Positions 24,228 through 33,612 of a DNA stretch of 64,000 nt are shown here, in pieces. The stretch is from positions 1 through 64,000 of the forward strand of contig NZ_JAGGKM010000004.1 in NCBI RefSeq assembly GCF_017873715.1, in the 5' to 3' direction. Below the pieces are notes generated by a model, which saw only the letters and a list, made by a program, of their open reading frames with translations, was not told the DNA's origin and made no database searches. Within the stretch, counting starts at the first letter, position 1; each line of letters opens with the position of its first letter. The position numbers and the translations under genes are program-made. This DNA is from Cytobacillus luteolus. Its GTDB lineage: Bacteria > Bacillota > Bacilli > Bacillales > Bacillaceae_L.

Positions 24228-24929
24228 ATGGAACAAACATTAAAGATTACAAACGTACTGTCTGATCCAACACGTTATTATATTTATCATTTTGTAATTA
24301 AAAGACATGGGGAAGTAACCGTTCAAGAGATTGCTGATGAATTCAATATTCATCCCAATGTAGCTAGACTACACTTAACTAAATTAGAAGATGTGAACAT
24401 GTTAATTTCAGAGACTAAAAAGACAGGTAAAGGTGGAAGACCTAGTAGGCTTTATCGACTATCAGATGATGTAATACAGTTGCACTTCCCTGCTCGTGAT
24501 TATAAGCTTCTTGCAAAGATTGCTATACGTTCAATGATGTCGCTCGGTGAGGCTGGTAAAGATGCATTATATGAAACTGGAAGAGTGTTTGGTCAAGAGC
24601 TAGTTTCTGGCCATTTGTCAGCAAATAGTGGCTCACCATTAGATTTATCTTTTGAACAGAAATTAGAGATTTTAAAGGACGCTTCTGATACAGCTGGGTT
24701 CTATCCTGAATTTCATCATAATCTAGATAAAACAAAAATCTTTTTCAAAATCTATAATTGTCCTTTCAAGGAAGTTGCAAAAACGAATCATGAAACCATC
24801 TGTAGGATGCATTTTGCCTTTATAAATGGAATGTTTTCTGTTTTATTTAATGATGTTGAGTTAATTGAAGAAGAAAATATGATGTTAAATTGTGAATCTT
24901 GCAGCTATCAAGCACTTATTTCGAATTAA
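24228..24929 (+). CDS. ArsR/SufR-like transcriptional regulator
   Basis: About 233 residues. A winged-helix domain occupies residues 1-85 (LSDPTRYYIYHFVIKRHGEVTVQEIADEF...GGRPSRLYRLSDD). The C-terminal half ends in four cysteines: CPFKEVA, then CRMHFAF 14 residues later, then CESC near the end. This spacing resembles iron-sulfur-sensing SufR-family regulators, but cofactor binding is inference. Start ATG 24228 is nine bases after GGAG; an upstream in-frame GTG (24219) is less likely. Monocistronic; target genes unknown. Confidence 0.85.
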   Translation: MEQTLKITNVLSDPTRYYIYHFVIKRHGEVTVQEIADEFNIHPNVARLHLTKLEDVNMLISETKKTGKGGRPSRLYRLSDDVIQLHFPARDYKLLAKIAIRSMMSLGEAGKDALYETGRVFGQELVSGHLSANSGSPLDLSFEQKLEILKDASDTAGFYPEFHHNLDKTKIFFKIYNCPFKEVAKTNHETICRMHFAFINGMFSVLFNDVELIEEENMMLNCESCSYQALISN

Positions 24930-25008
24930 CAGTACCAATATGAGGAAAGCTATATCTCAGTGGAGCGTAGTGAAAACTTCACTGGGAGAAGTTTATCGTA
25001 AAGTAATA

Positions 25009-25038
25009 TTTACAATTCACTTTAACTTACATTATAAT
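25009..25038 (+). promoter_or_regulatory. Candidate sigma-A promoter of the DUF2626 gene
   Basis: TTTACA, 18 bases, TATAAT, ending about 40 bases before the start codon. Confidence 0.5.
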
Positions 25039-25076
25039 AGTTAAGTGATGGATAGAGGTATAAAGGAGGGATACAT

Positions 25077-25319
25077 ATGGATCGTATGTTCCGCGTATTA
25101 GGATTTTGGACAGGTATATTCGCAGTAATGTTTTACCTTGGCCACATGGAGCAAACTGCATTACTTTTCTTTGCTCAAACTGGATTCTTTATTCTTTTAA
25201 GTTATTTAAAATTGTCTGAACGTATGTATATTTATGTTTTCGGCGCATATTTAGCAATTTTCTTTGCTGGATTTACCTACTGGACAACATTTATGATGGT
25301 TCCTGGGGCAACCCATTAA
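25077..25319 (+). CDS. yqgY: DUF2626 membrane protein YqgY
   Basis: 80 residues with three hydrophobic helices and the family phrase MYIYVFGAYLAIFFAGFTYWTTFMM. It matches Bacillus YqgY (DUF2626); function unknown. GGAGGG seven bases before ATG. A terminator follows. Confidence 0.92.
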   Translation: MDRMFRVLGFWTGIFAVMFYLGHMEQTALLFFAQTGFFILLSYLKLSERMYIYVFGAYLAIFFAGFTYWTTFMMVPGATH

Positions 25320-25347
25320 AAAAGCGATGATTACATCGCTTTTTTTT
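25318..25347 (+). terminator. Bidirectional terminator yqgY/midA
   Basis: AAAAAGCGATG, ATTA, CATCGCTTTTTTT between two convergent genes. Confidence 0.9.
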
Positions 25348-25349
25348 CT

Positions 25350-26468
25350 TTACCATGATGTTAAGATTTCATCCCATGCTATTGAGATATTTTTCTCTTG
25401 GATTACTACGTGAAACGCCGCACTCATGCTACCTTCCATAATTAATGAACGAAGTGCACGGTTTTGTTTACTTTTTTCCGAAAAAGGGTTTGTATCATGG
25501 TGTTCTTGTAGGTAATCGAGAATACCTGCAGCTAATAAAAAACGATCTTGCCTTAATTTTGTAACATAATTTAGTCCACTCTTTTCCCCTGCTGTCACCA
25601 ATGAATCAAAATGAATATGCGTTGTTAAATCCATCTCTCCCGGATGCTCTAGAGCACTCTCAACTAGTTGATGCTTATAATATCCTCTTAGACTACCTTT
25701 GCTATGCTCTGGCAGCTTCCATTCTTCATTTGTGTAGCCGTAATCTACTGTGATGACTATGCCCTTGTTGAGCCATATTCCAAGCTTTTCAATATGCTCT
25801 TGCATTGCTAGTGGAACTTCAAATCTCTGCTTTTCTTTTAAAGAGATGTTTTGTTCTTCAAGGTACGTAAGGATTGCTTTATTAGACAATGGGATGTACC
25901 TTTCAACTAATTTACCTTCATTATCTAGAGCAACCATGACTTCATACAGCTCATTATTATGCTTTTCAATCACGCTTACTGGAAAGGCATCATAAAGTTC
26001 ATTTGAGAAAATGATTCCGTTAAACTCTGGATATGTCTTTTGCATATCCTCTACACTTTGGAATTGCTCAATGCCACGATGAGTTTCTAGTATGCTTTGT
26101 TGAAGTGATTGATGGTAAGGACTACTTTCGATTAATGTATAAGTTAGGCGATCATAAAGGTCTGGATCTTTACTATGTACTTGATCTAAAATTGCTTTTG
26201 CGAATCGACCATTTCCTCCACCAATCTCACATAGGTGTGGCTTTAACTCCACTTTTGAAAACAACTTAAGAAATACGTCTGCAAAAAGAATGCCAAACAC
26301 ATTAGAAATGTTGCTAGTTGTTATAAAGTCTCCACCCTTACCGATTTTTTCTTTTTGCTTCATGTAATATCCGAAATCAGGATGGTATAATACGATATTC
26401 ATATAGTCATCATAAGGTATTTGACCTGTTTTAGACTCGGAAATTACATGTTTTAAATAATCTATCAT
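25350..26468 (-). CDS. MidA/NDUFAF7-family SAM-dependent methyltransferase
   Basis: 372 residues. The N-terminal YDDYMNIVLYHPDFGYYM and GKGGDFITTSNIS and the SAM-binding EIGGGNGRFAKAIL (about 82-95) are diagnostic of the MidA/NDUFAF7 family (COG1565). The eukaryotic relative dimethylates an arginine of a complex I subunit; the bacterial substrate is not known. SNELYDAFPV (near 170) and ITVDYGYTNEE (near 245) also fit. Monocistronic, convergent with yqgY. Confidence 0.9.
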   Translation of the reverse strand: MIDYLKHVISESKTGQIPYDDYMNIVLYHPDFGYYMKQKEKIGKGGDFITTSNISNVFGILFADVFLKLFSKVELKPHLCEIGGGNGRFAKAILDQVHSKDPDLYDRLTYTLIESSPYHQSLQQSILETHRGIEQFQSVEDMQKTYPEFNGIIFSNELYDAFPVSVIEKHNNELYEVMVALDNEGKLVERYIPLSNKAILTYLEEQNISLKEKQRFEVPLAMQEHIEKLGIWLNKGIVITVDYGYTNEEWKLPEHSKGSLRGYYKHQLVESALEHPGEMDLTTHIHFDSLVTAGEKSGLNYVTKLRQDRFLLAAGILDYLQEHHDTNPFSEKSKQNRALRSLIMEGSMSAAFHVVIQEKNISIAWDEILTSW

Positions 26469-26624
26469 AATGTCACCTTCTCGTATGTTTGCACTATTGA
26501 CACTGTAAATACTTTGTTATATCTTTAGAGTAGTAGCTTACAATATCCCCTCCCACCATTATTTTAATAGAGTATCCCTAGAGGTCCCTTCTCGTCGTAT
26601 GAGAAGGGATTTTTACTTTTTGCG

Positions 26625-26815
26625 GACTGAGAAGCAGCTATTTGCTTAAAAGAAGCCATTGTGATACTGCTATCGGACTCAAATTCCGTTATTACCTAAA
26701 AATCTCACTTAAACACCTCTATTTTGAAGCAATAACGGCCTGTGAGTCCGGAAGCGACCTCAAAAACACCTTTTTGAGTCAAATAAGGGTATTTGAGTCC
26801 GCTTCGCTACGTTTC
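26625..26815. repeat. Degenerate dispersed repeats, GGACTCAAAT/CCGTTATT type
   Basis: Words such as GGACTCAAATTCCGTTATT, GCAATAACGGCCTGTGAGTCCGG and GAGTCAAATAAGGGTATTTGAGTCCGC recur in both orientations. This looks like the decayed short intergenic repeats common in Bacillaceae. They fill most of the 26469-26839 gap; I see no gene in it. Confidence 0.55.
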
Positions 26816-26839
26816 GATCAGCCCTCAACACCCAAACCC

Positions 26840-27472
26840 CTAAAACCCATGCAAAAACGGATTATCGTCCATCTCAGCCTGAATAGTTGTCTCAGGTCCA
26901 TGTCCAGATAAAACGATTGTTTCTTCTGGTAAAGAAAGAAGCTTCTTATGGATGCTTGAAAGAAGTAGCTCAGAATTCCCGCCAGGAAGGTCTGTACGCC
27001 CGATACTTCCAGCAAATAGAGCGTCACCTGAAAAGACAACTTCCGCTTCCTCATGGTAGAAAGAAACACTACCTGGTGAATGCCCTGGTGTATGGAATAG
27101 CTCAAACGTAAATGAACCTACTGTTAACTTTCCTTCTTCCTTAAGATGGACATCTGCGTCGTTTATTCGGACTTCATTCCCCATAAAGAATCTAGAACCA
27201 TTTAACGAAGAATCACCAAGCCATTTTTTCTCACTTTCATGTATGTATACTTTGATTCCATATTGATTTCTTACTTCATCCACTGCCCCTATATGGTCGA
27301 AATGAGCATGTGTTAATAATATTGCTACAGGCTTCAATCCTTGGCGGTTAAGGGTCGAAATTAATTTTTGATCGTCCCCACCTGGATCAAATATTACACA
27401 TTCTTTCTGTTGATTAGATAAAATATAGGCATTGGTCGATAACGGACCAAGCGGAACTCTTTGCCATTTCAT
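26840..27472 (-). CDS. yqgX: Metallo-beta-lactamase-fold hydrolase YqgX (GloC-type)
   Basis: About 210 residues. The zinc motif THAHFDHIG is near residue 55, a third ligand His lies in HTPGHSPGS, and the Asp ligand in SGDALFAGSIGRTDL. The small size and GRTDLPGG match glyoxalase II-like GloC/YqgX proteins, known to hydrolyse thioesters such as S-lactoyl-bacillithiol in related bacteria (substrate inferred). Start ATG 27472 lies eight bases after GGAGG; the frame is open five codons upstream. Confidence 0.92.
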   Translation of the reverse strand: MKWQRVPLGPLSTNAYILSNQQKECVIFDPGGDDQKLISTLNRQGLKPVAILLTHAHFDHIGAVDEVRNQYGIKVYIHESEKKWLGDSSLNGSRFFMGNEVRINDADVHLKEEGKLTVGSFTFELFHTPGHSPGSVSFYHEEAEVVFSGDALFAGSIGRTDLPGGNSELLLSSIHKKLLSLPEETIVLSGHGPETTIQAEMDDNPFLHGF

Positions 27473-27561
27473 ACTATGTACCTCCATTGCAGTTATTATC
27501 TTTCTATTTTACACTATAATTAAACTATCGAAAAATGAATACATATAAGGAGGCTTAAATC

Positions 27562-28068
27562 ATGTTATTAAGATTTGGGCTTGAGATGAGTATTGTAAAA
27601 GAAAAATTGCCGGGCTACACAGCCACACTAATCAAAGAAGTAGCCAGCATCGCAACTATAATTGACCGTGATGAGCAGCTTCTACTTGTAGCTACTGCCA
27701 AAGAAGCGTTAGAATTACAAGATTATCTTATAACAAAAAATCTCTTTGAAGACTTTTTCCTGCTAATTGAGCTTCATAACCCTGAGACGAAAGAAACATT
27801 TTACGATTATGGAATCCACTCTCTTCAAGAAAAGGATTATTTATTTCTTGAAATGGTCTCGGTATTTACCATCGAAAGTGGCACAAAAGAACAAATCGAG
27901 ATGTCTTTGTACCAATTTGAGGAGCACCTTATTTGTATCGATACTTTAGAATCAAAGAAGTATTATTATGTAGATCGTAACTTTATTGAACTAGTAAATA
28001 AAATTGCACAAGCATATGACATAGAAGTTTCATTTTTTGACCTCGACAAATTAAGTGAAAAAGATTAA
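27562..28068 (+). CDS. Hypothetical protein (168 aa)
   Basis: A soluble, acidic, leucine-rich alpha/beta protein without signal peptide, cysteines or recognisable motif. AGGAGG precedes the ATG well, codon use looks normal for the neighbourhood, and the frame is long and intact, so it is probably real. It lies between yqgX and the DUF2759 gene. No family recognised. Confidence 0.75.
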   Translation: MLLRFGLEMSIVKEKLPGYTATLIKEVASIATIIDRDEQLLLVATAKEALELQDYLITKNLFEDFFLLIELHNPETKETFYDYGIHSLQEKDYLFLEMVSVFTIESGTKEQIEMSLYQFEEHLICIDTLESKKYYYVDRNFIELVNKIAQAYDIEVSFFDLDKLSEKD

Positions 28069-28191
28069 AATAGGTAACGTACAAGTCCGTAAATCTACAT
28101 ATAGAAAGTATAGTAGATCATTAAAATTATGGAAATAATATGAGAAGGTTTATCTTCTCTAGCGTCAGACACTATAGGTTATAAAATAGAT

Positions 28192-28220
28192 CTGACATAC
28201 ACAACAACACTTTATACAAT
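28192..28220 (+). promoter_or_regulatory. Candidate promoter of the DUF2759 gene
   Basis: CTGACA, 17 bases, TACAAT: each box is one base off consensus with ideal spacing, about 21 bases before the start codon. Confidence 0.55.
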
Positions 28221-28241
28221 AGTAGTAAGGGGGCAAAATAA

Positions 28242-28415
28242 ATGGGTCTAGTAATTATTTTTGCATTAGTAACTATTTTTTCTGTTTTTGGTGCATTACA
28301 CTCGATTCGCACTAAAAACCTACTTGGGATTATGTTTTCACTAGGAACTGTAGCTGTTTTTGGTTGGTTCACAATCATGACAGTACTAAACCATGGTTTC
28401 CCTGTAGCACACTAA
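28242..28415 (+). CDS. yqgW: DUF2759 membrane protein YqgW
   Basis: A 57-residue protein with two hydrophobic helices (VIIFALVTIFSVFGAL and MFSLGTVAVFGWFTIM) joined by HSIRTKNLLG, matching the DUF2759/YqgW family. AAGGGGG lies before the ATG. Function unknown. Followed by a terminator shared with yqgV. Confidence 0.9.
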   Translation: MGLVIIFALVTIFSVFGALHSIRTKNLLGIMFSLGTVAVFGWFTIMTVLNHGFPVAH

Positions 28416-28430
28416 GTCAAAATGAACAAA

Positions 28431-28465
28431 GCCATCAAGGAACACTATCCTTGATGGCTTTTTAT
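28431..28465 (+). terminator. Bidirectional terminator yqgW/yqgV
   Basis: GCCATCAAGG, loop, CCTTGATGGC with a T-run on the plus strand. Confidence 0.85.
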
Positions 28466-28774
28466 TTACATTTTACTCCGAACACTTTCGAGTTTATCAT
28501 TCATCTTAACTTTTTTATCACGTCTATCATCAATTCGAATATTCGTTGCCACTCGCTGTATACCTTGATTAAAAGGTGCCTCGTGAATCGCTTGAATAAC
28601 TTCAAAGAGAGAAGGTAACTCTCCCTCAATTAGTGTGCTCATTGGAGTTAACTGAAAGTTTATAGTACCCTTCTCCTTGTAACTCTCAAGGATTTTTTGT
28701 ATTTCAGCCACATACTTACTCACACTTGGTGAATCTGTCCCTATAGGGATAACGGTTACATCTACAATAGCCAA
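28466..28774 (-). CDS. yqgV: MTH1187/YkoF-family thiamine-binding protein YqgV
   Basis: 102 residues of the UPF0045/MTH1187 family: VDVTVIPIGTDSPSVSKYVAEIQ, FQLTPMSTLIEGEL and the central hairpin fit the ferredoxin-like thiamine-binding fold. Cytosolic. It lies 13 bases after yqgU in the same direction, so they share a transcript. Confidence 0.92.
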   Translation of the reverse strand: MAIVDVTVIPIGTDSPSVSKYVAEIQKILESYKEKGTINFQLTPMSTLIEGELPSLFEVIQAIHEAPFNQGIQRVATNIRIDDRRDKKVKMNDKLESVRSKM

Positions 28775-28787
28775 ATGAAATCTCTCC

Positions 28788-29921
28788 TTATAATTGTATC
28801 AGTTCTTTTACTTCCTTTTCCTTTACATCAATCACATTTTCAAATTGATAACCATATAAGCAGTAATAACCATTAGGTGAAAAGTTAATCGGTAGGCTAT
28901 CTACATTGGAAAGAATTGTTTCACTTTCCTCTGCATCAAGTGAAAAAGCGATTAGTTCAAATTTTCCGGTATATGTATCATAACTTGCACTTTCATCTGG
29001 TAAAAGTGTATAGAATTTCTTTTGATTCGTGACATAATCATGGTAAGGTACATACCATCTAGAATAGGTTGTCAACAAGGGGACCATTATTTCTTTCTTT
29101 TTATTCATTGTCCCAGTATCATATAATCTGTAAATCCCTTTAGTTGTTTGGACTTTATCATTACTAACCGTGAAAAGAACGTCCTTAAAGGTTGTAAATG
29201 AGATTACGTCTTCCATCAATAGACTTTCTTTGTTTGTTTCAAAATTAAACGTATATAAAGGTGCACTGAACACTGGTTCTTCCTGATTCCATTTCATAAA
29301 AGCAATACTCTGTTTATCAAACCATTGCACGAATGGCTCATTAACAGTATATGGAGTTACTGTTTCTTCACCTATCTTTATAACAAATGTTGAAAAAGAC
29401 CAATCCTCTAAAAAGGCAGTAACAAATACCTCATCTAAGACATTAGGGTTCCATACAAATTGCAAATCAAAGGAGTTTATTTTCCAATCATATACTTTCT
29501 CTCCTTCTTTGTTGACAACAAGAAACTCTGCCTCATTCCTTTCACTTGAGGAATGGATTAGAAATAGACTATGATCTTCATTCGCTTTCATTGTGACAAT
29601 CGGTGAATCTGTATGGTAAAACAACTTTTTCTCTCCTGAGAATAGATGGTAGTAATATAGATCTGACCCTCCATCCTTATCCACGATGTATAAAATACTC
29701 TCATCATCAAACCACTCACCAACTGTATTAAATGCTTCTCCATTCATATCAAGAGATATAATCTGTTGACTGGTACTAAAAAAGGGGACGGGTACTTGTC
29801 CTTTCAGTACGTCCTTTTCTTCTTTATATGGCATATCACTTACTTCATACAATTGATGAGAGGATTGACAACCTGAAATGAAAATGACAGTAAACAGTAA
29901 AGCAAGTAACACTCTCACCAA
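28788..29921 (-). CDS. yqgU: Lipoprotein YqgU (beta-propeller-like)
   Basis: 377 residues with a lipobox (ISGC, Cys18) and a body of repeated short beta-strand blocks containing NTVGEWFDDESILYIVD and similar Trp/Asp motifs, compatible with a TolB-like beta-propeller. Matches Bacillus YqgU by size and place; function unknown. Upstream of yqgV. Confidence 0.88.
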   Translation of the reverse strand: MVRVLLALLFTVIFISGCQSSHQLYEVSDMPYKEEKDVLKGQVPVPFFSTSQQIISLDMNGEAFNTVGEWFDDESILYIVDKDGGSDLYYYHLFSGEKKLFYHTDSPIVTMKANEDHSLFLIHSSSERNEAEFLVVNKEGEKVYDWKINSFDLQFVWNPNVLDEVFVTAFLEDWSFSTFVIKIGEETVTPYTVNEPFVQWFDKQSIAFMKWNQEEPVFSAPLYTFNFETNKESLLMEDVISFTTFKDVLFTVSNDKVQTTKGIYRLYDTGTMNKKKEIMVPLLTTYSRWYVPYHDYVTNQKKFYTLLPDESASYDTYTGKFELIAFSLDAEESETILSNVDSLPINFSPNGYYCLYGYQFENVIDVKEKEVKELIQL

Positions 29922-29985
29922 TTTCCTTCACCTCTCATATATAGTCTATTACGATTATGATGCCTAGAAAGTTTCAATTCAAGAG

Positions 29986-30014
29986 AAAAAAGCCGAATTT
30001 CACGGCTTTTTTTT
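29986..30014 (-). terminator. Terminator after yqgT
   Basis: AGCCG, AATTTCA, CGGCT flanked by A- and T-runs. It lies between yqgT (ending at 30088) and the start of yqgU; the T-run on the plus strand is longer but the A-run also serves the minus strand. Confidence 0.7.
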
Positions 30015-30087
30015 ATAGGTCTATTGGTATTTATCGTTCACTGATAGCAAAATTTCATTCGTATAAAATGTGAAATTTGGAAATTAC

Positions 30088-31281
30088 CTACATATACATG
30101 GACGCTAAAAATATACCTAGGCTTTCTTCGTATATTTCGTCAAATTGTGTTAAAGGTAACGGATTGACTCCTTCTCCTAATTCAATAGTAAAGCCCGGAC
30201 GTCGCCATTCTTGAATGAACCAATCCTTGTATCCAGCATGGCTATCAATAAAGCGGACAGACTTATATCCACTAACTCTTTCAAATTCATTCGCAATCAC
30301 TTCTGCGTATGGAGGCTCCAAATCTTCGTAGCCCCAATAGAATTCTTCCCCTTGGGTATGAAACGCTAACACTCTAGAATAATCTCCTTGCCTCGTTAAT
30401 TCTGCTATCGCAATAGCTTCGGGCTCTGTTAGTGGAGCATCGCCAGGATAGTCACGGGGAGCTAGAGCTTTAGGCTCTTTACGCTCTTTTTCAATTTCCC
30501 ATTCTGCAGGGTATTGATTATTTAAATCTACACCACGTATATTGGCCTTCCAATTAGAAAAATCAAGGCTTCCATTATTTATTTCGACCACATCGCTTTT
30601 ATAGGGTTCTATATTAGGAGGGCCATTTAAAACCAAATCAACACCATCAGGGTTTACCATCGGGACTATAGAAAGGGTAACCTCCTGATAAAATGGATTT
30701 GTCGTAAATCCCCGTAATGAAGACATGTTCGTTAGGGAAAGTAAAAACTGGTTAACAAATTTCATGATAATAGCTGTAGTAATCCATTCGTTTGCATGAA
30801 ATGACCCGTTAATGTGAACGCGCTTGGGTCCGTTTCCAATTTGTATTTCTTGAATGTCTTTCCCCAAGACAGATTTACCAATAGACTGATATCTTACAAA
30901 TGGATATATATCTGACATATTATTAAGGTCTTTACTCATTAAAGTTGAGTCGTACTCTCTATTTGAATTCACAATAGGTTCTGTGACCCTAGATGGGACA
31001 AATATTTCTTCACCAACTTGGAGTGTATTTGGATCCTTGTCTGGATTTAACAATTGAATGGCATCAACTGCAATATTTCTTTTCGTGGCAACTCCCCAAA
31101 AGGTGTCACCTTTTTTAATTGTATAAGAAAGCTTACGAAACCCTGGAATATTAATTTCTTGACCAACCTGAACATTTGACACATTTAGGTTACGGTTTGA
31201 ATCAAGAACTAACTGTAATGGTAGTGCAAACAGCTGACTATAGTACCAGAGTGAATCCCCTGTTCGAACTCTAATTCGCAT
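30088..31281 (-). CDS. yqgT: Gamma-D-glutamyl-L-diamino acid endopeptidase, LysM-M14 (YqgT)
   Basis: About 397 residues: two N-terminal LysM domains (about 1-48 and 50-95), then a zinc carboxypeptidase of family M14. The zinc ligands start at HANEW (HxxE), NPDGVDL and GVDLNNQYP fit the family, and the catalytic Glu lies in TIELGEG. The enzyme cleaves the gamma-D-Glu-meso-DAP bond of peptide stems. No signal peptide is seen, as in the known spore-associated endopeptidase I. Start ATG 31281 follows GGGAGGG by nine bases; a TTG two codons earlier is too close. Confidence 0.94.
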   Translation of the reverse strand: MRIRVRTGDSLWYYSQLFALPLQLVLDSNRNLNVSNVQVGQEINIPGFRKLSYTIKKGDTFWGVATKRNIAVDAIQLLNPDKDPNTLQVGEEIFVPSRVTEPIVNSNREYDSTLMSKDLNNMSDIYPFVRYQSIGKSVLGKDIQEIQIGNGPKRVHINGSFHANEWITTAIIMKFVNQFLLSLTNMSSLRGFTTNPFYQEVTLSIVPMVNPDGVDLVLNGPPNIEPYKSDVVEINNGSLDFSNWKANIRGVDLNNQYPAEWEIEKERKEPKALAPRDYPGDAPLTEPEAIAIAELTRQGDYSRVLAFHTQGEEFYWGYEDLEPPYAEVIANEFERVSGYKSVRFIDSHAGYKDWFIQEWRRPGFTIELGEGVNPLPLTQFDEIYEESLGIFLASMYM

Positions 31282-31370
31282 AAACAATGACCCTCCCTTT
31301 AAGGTTCTATTAAACTGTATGTATAAGATTTTACAATCATTCTTAAAGATATAAATACTATGCAGTAGTT

Positions 31371-31404
31371 AAAAAGCTCTGACCCACCGGCCAGAGCTTT
31401 TTTT
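31371..31404 (-). terminator. Terminator after the LtaS homolog
   Basis: AAAAAGCTCTG...CCAGAGCTTTTTTT, immediately at the end of the gene at 31403. Confidence 0.85.
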
Positions 31405-33295
31405 ATTGCTTTAAATTTTGTGATTGATCTTGATAAGACTTTCCATTATAGAAACGAAGTAGATCTCCGTAAACGATTTGATCAGAGTATTCTAATTCTT
31501 GCTTAGCCTTTTTCATGAATGGCTCACAGTATGCTTCTTTAGTTGGTTCTCCAGTTGATTTATCATAACACGTATTTTTTGTGTAAACATAGTTTTCAGT
31601 GATGAAACTTCCATCTCTTAAAACAGCAAATGATAATTTTTGTTTAGAGAAAACATCAGAACCAAAGTGAACATCCTCTTTCGTATCAATACCCAATAAA
31701 TGAAGGATAGTTGGTTTTAAATCGATCTGGCCAGAAACCTTAGAATAAGTTTGTGGATCCTTATCTGTTACACCAGGGATATGAATAATAAATGGCACAC
31801 GTTGAAGTTGCACTGATTCAAATGGTGTAACTTCACGACCTAAGAATTGTTCCATTGCTACGTTATGGTTTTCAGAAATACCGTAATGGTCACCATACAT
31901 AATAATAATCGAATTATCATACAAACCTTCTTCTTTTAAACGAGTAATGAAGTGTTTAACAGCCTCATCTTGGTAACGAACAGTTGGAAAGTAGCGATTC
32001 AATGTTCGGCTATTTGATGTGAATTCATTTACCATTTTATCTTCTGGGTCTAGTTCAAACGGAAAATGATTTGTTAACGTAATAAACTTTGAATAAAACG
32101 GTTGTGGTTGAGATTTTAGATGTGCAATGGATTGTTCAAAGAAATCCAAGTCCTTCAATCCCCAGCCCACAGAATTTTCTTCATTTACAACATAATCATT
32201 AATTTCAAAGAAACGATCATAACCTAATGCTCCATACATAATGTCACGGTTCCAGAAACTCTTATCGTTAGCATGAAGAACTGAAGAGTAATAACCATAA
32301 TCTTTAATAATCTCTGGAGTAGCTGTAAATTCATTACCACTATGTGTGAAGAAAACTGCCCCTCTTCCAATTGGATATAGGGAATTGTCTAATAAAAACT
32401 CTGAATCTGATGTTTTACCTTGCCCAGTTTGGTGGTAAAAGTTATCAAAATAGTAGCTATCTTTAATAAAATCATTTAAAAATGGAGTGATTTCTTGTCC
32501 GTCAATCTTTTCATTAATTACAAAGCTTTGAGTAGACTCCAAAGAAATGACAATCACGTTCTTACCTTGTGCCAATCCAAATAATTCTTCATTAGGTTTC
32601 TTTTGGTTTGCTTTTAAATAGTTCTCAATTTCAATAAATGAACTACTATCAGCCATTGCACGTTGTGCCGAAGATTTGGATTGTAGCACAATATCATAAA
32701 TGTGATAGTTATACGTACCAATGTTCTTTACTAGCATTTCTCTATCAAACGTACGAGTTAACAATTGTGGTCTTTCTGCTTCTGCTAAACCAAGGTTAAA
32801 GAAGAACACTGCAGCAACAGTAATAAAATACGTTCTACGTTCTTTCTTCGTGAATGACTCAATACTTGCAAAGTTAGGTTTTAATAAAACAATAGCAAGG
32901 ATTACCGCAACATCTACAAATAGAAGTAAATCTGTGAATTTAAATAGTTCTGTGAAGCTGCTACCTAAATCCCCCATATTGCTCGTTTGGAACAAGACTG
33001 GAATGGTAATAAAGTCGTTAAAGAAACGGTAAAATACAACATTCGCAAATAAGATAAATGATGTAATAATACTTACTGTTAGAATATATGCATTTCTTCT
33101 TTTCTCTTTAATAAAGAATGCTAGACCAAATACCAATAGTAAAAAGCTTAATGGATTTATAAAAAGTATAAACTCCTGCATAGGAGACTCTATTTTTATA
33201 TCGAAGCTAGTTTTATAGACTATATAGGTTTTTATCCATAACAATACGGTTGTTAGAGCTAAAAATTTAATTTTAGAGAACGAAAACTTTCGCAT
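31403..33295 (-). CDS. yqgS: Lipoteichoic acid synthase family protein (YqgS-like)
   Basis: 630 residues: five N-terminal transmembrane segments (within 1-170), a linker, then an extracellular sulfatase/phosphatase-like domain. The first metal site is ISLESTQS near 250; the catalytic Thr lies in GQGKTSDSE near 293, and GDHYG near 460 supplies further ligands. LtaS enzymes polymerise glycerol phosphate from phosphatidylglycerol onto the lipid anchor. B. subtilis has four such paralogs; by position this is YqgS, one of the minor ones. Monocistronic. Confidence 0.93.
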   Translation of the reverse strand: MRKFSFSKIKFLALTTVLLWIKTYIVYKTSFDIKIESPMQEFILFINPLSFLLLVFGLAFFIKEKRRNAYILTVSIITSFILFANVVFYRFFNDFITIPVLFQTSNMGDLGSSFTELFKFTDLLLFVDVAVILAIVLLKPNFASIESFTKKERRTYFITVAAVFFFNLGLAEAERPQLLTRTFDREMLVKNIGTYNYHIYDIVLQSKSSAQRAMADSSSFIEIENYLKANQKKPNEELFGLAQGKNVIVISLESTQSFVINEKIDGQEITPFLNDFIKDSYYFDNFYHQTGQGKTSDSEFLLDNSLYPIGRGAVFFTHSGNEFTATPEIIKDYGYYSSVLHANDKSFWNRDIMYGALGYDRFFEINDYVVNEENSVGWGLKDLDFFEQSIAHLKSQPQPFYSKFITLTNHFPFELDPEDKMVNEFTSNSRTLNRYFPTVRYQDEAVKHFITRLKEEGLYDNSIIIMYGDHYGISENHNVAMEQFLGREVTPFESVQLQRVPFIIHIPGVTDKDPQTYSKVSGQIDLKPTILHLLGIDTKEDVHFGSDVFSKQKLSFAVLRDGSFITENYVYTKNTCYDKSTGEPTKEAYCEPFMKKAKQELEYSDQIVYGDLLRFYNGKSYQDQSQNLKQ

Positions 33296-33519
33296 GGTTT
33301 TACCTCCTTGTGTCGCTCAAAAATGGATTGTAGGTCACAATTTCCATTTATTAGTTTTGAAGCACGATGAAAATAATCTTAATATGAATTTTACAAAAAA
33401 GCAATAATTAATTAATGGAAGGCTAGTAACATTAATAGATACGCAATTTTTATTCAAAGTCTATAGTACTTAGACGAATGAAAAGTAAAAAAGTTTCGGT
33501 AGAACCAAAAGTTTATATT
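33296..33519. other. Non-coding gap upstream of the LtaS homolog
   Basis: An AT-rich stretch that must hold the promoter of the LtaS homolog; I could not identify a convincing one, and no gene is visible. Confidence 0.5.
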
Positions 33520-33576
33520 TTCAAAAAATTTAAAGAAGCTTCAACTTAATTGGAATTCCAAAAAAGTTGAAGCTTC
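33520..33576 (-). terminator. Terminator after glcK
   Basis: GAAGCTTCAACTT and AAGTTGAAGCTTC form a 13-bp stem, followed on the minus strand by a T-rich run. Confidence 0.85.
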
Positions 33577-33612
33577 TACTCCATTTGACCTATATAGTCT
33601 TCAAAAATAATT

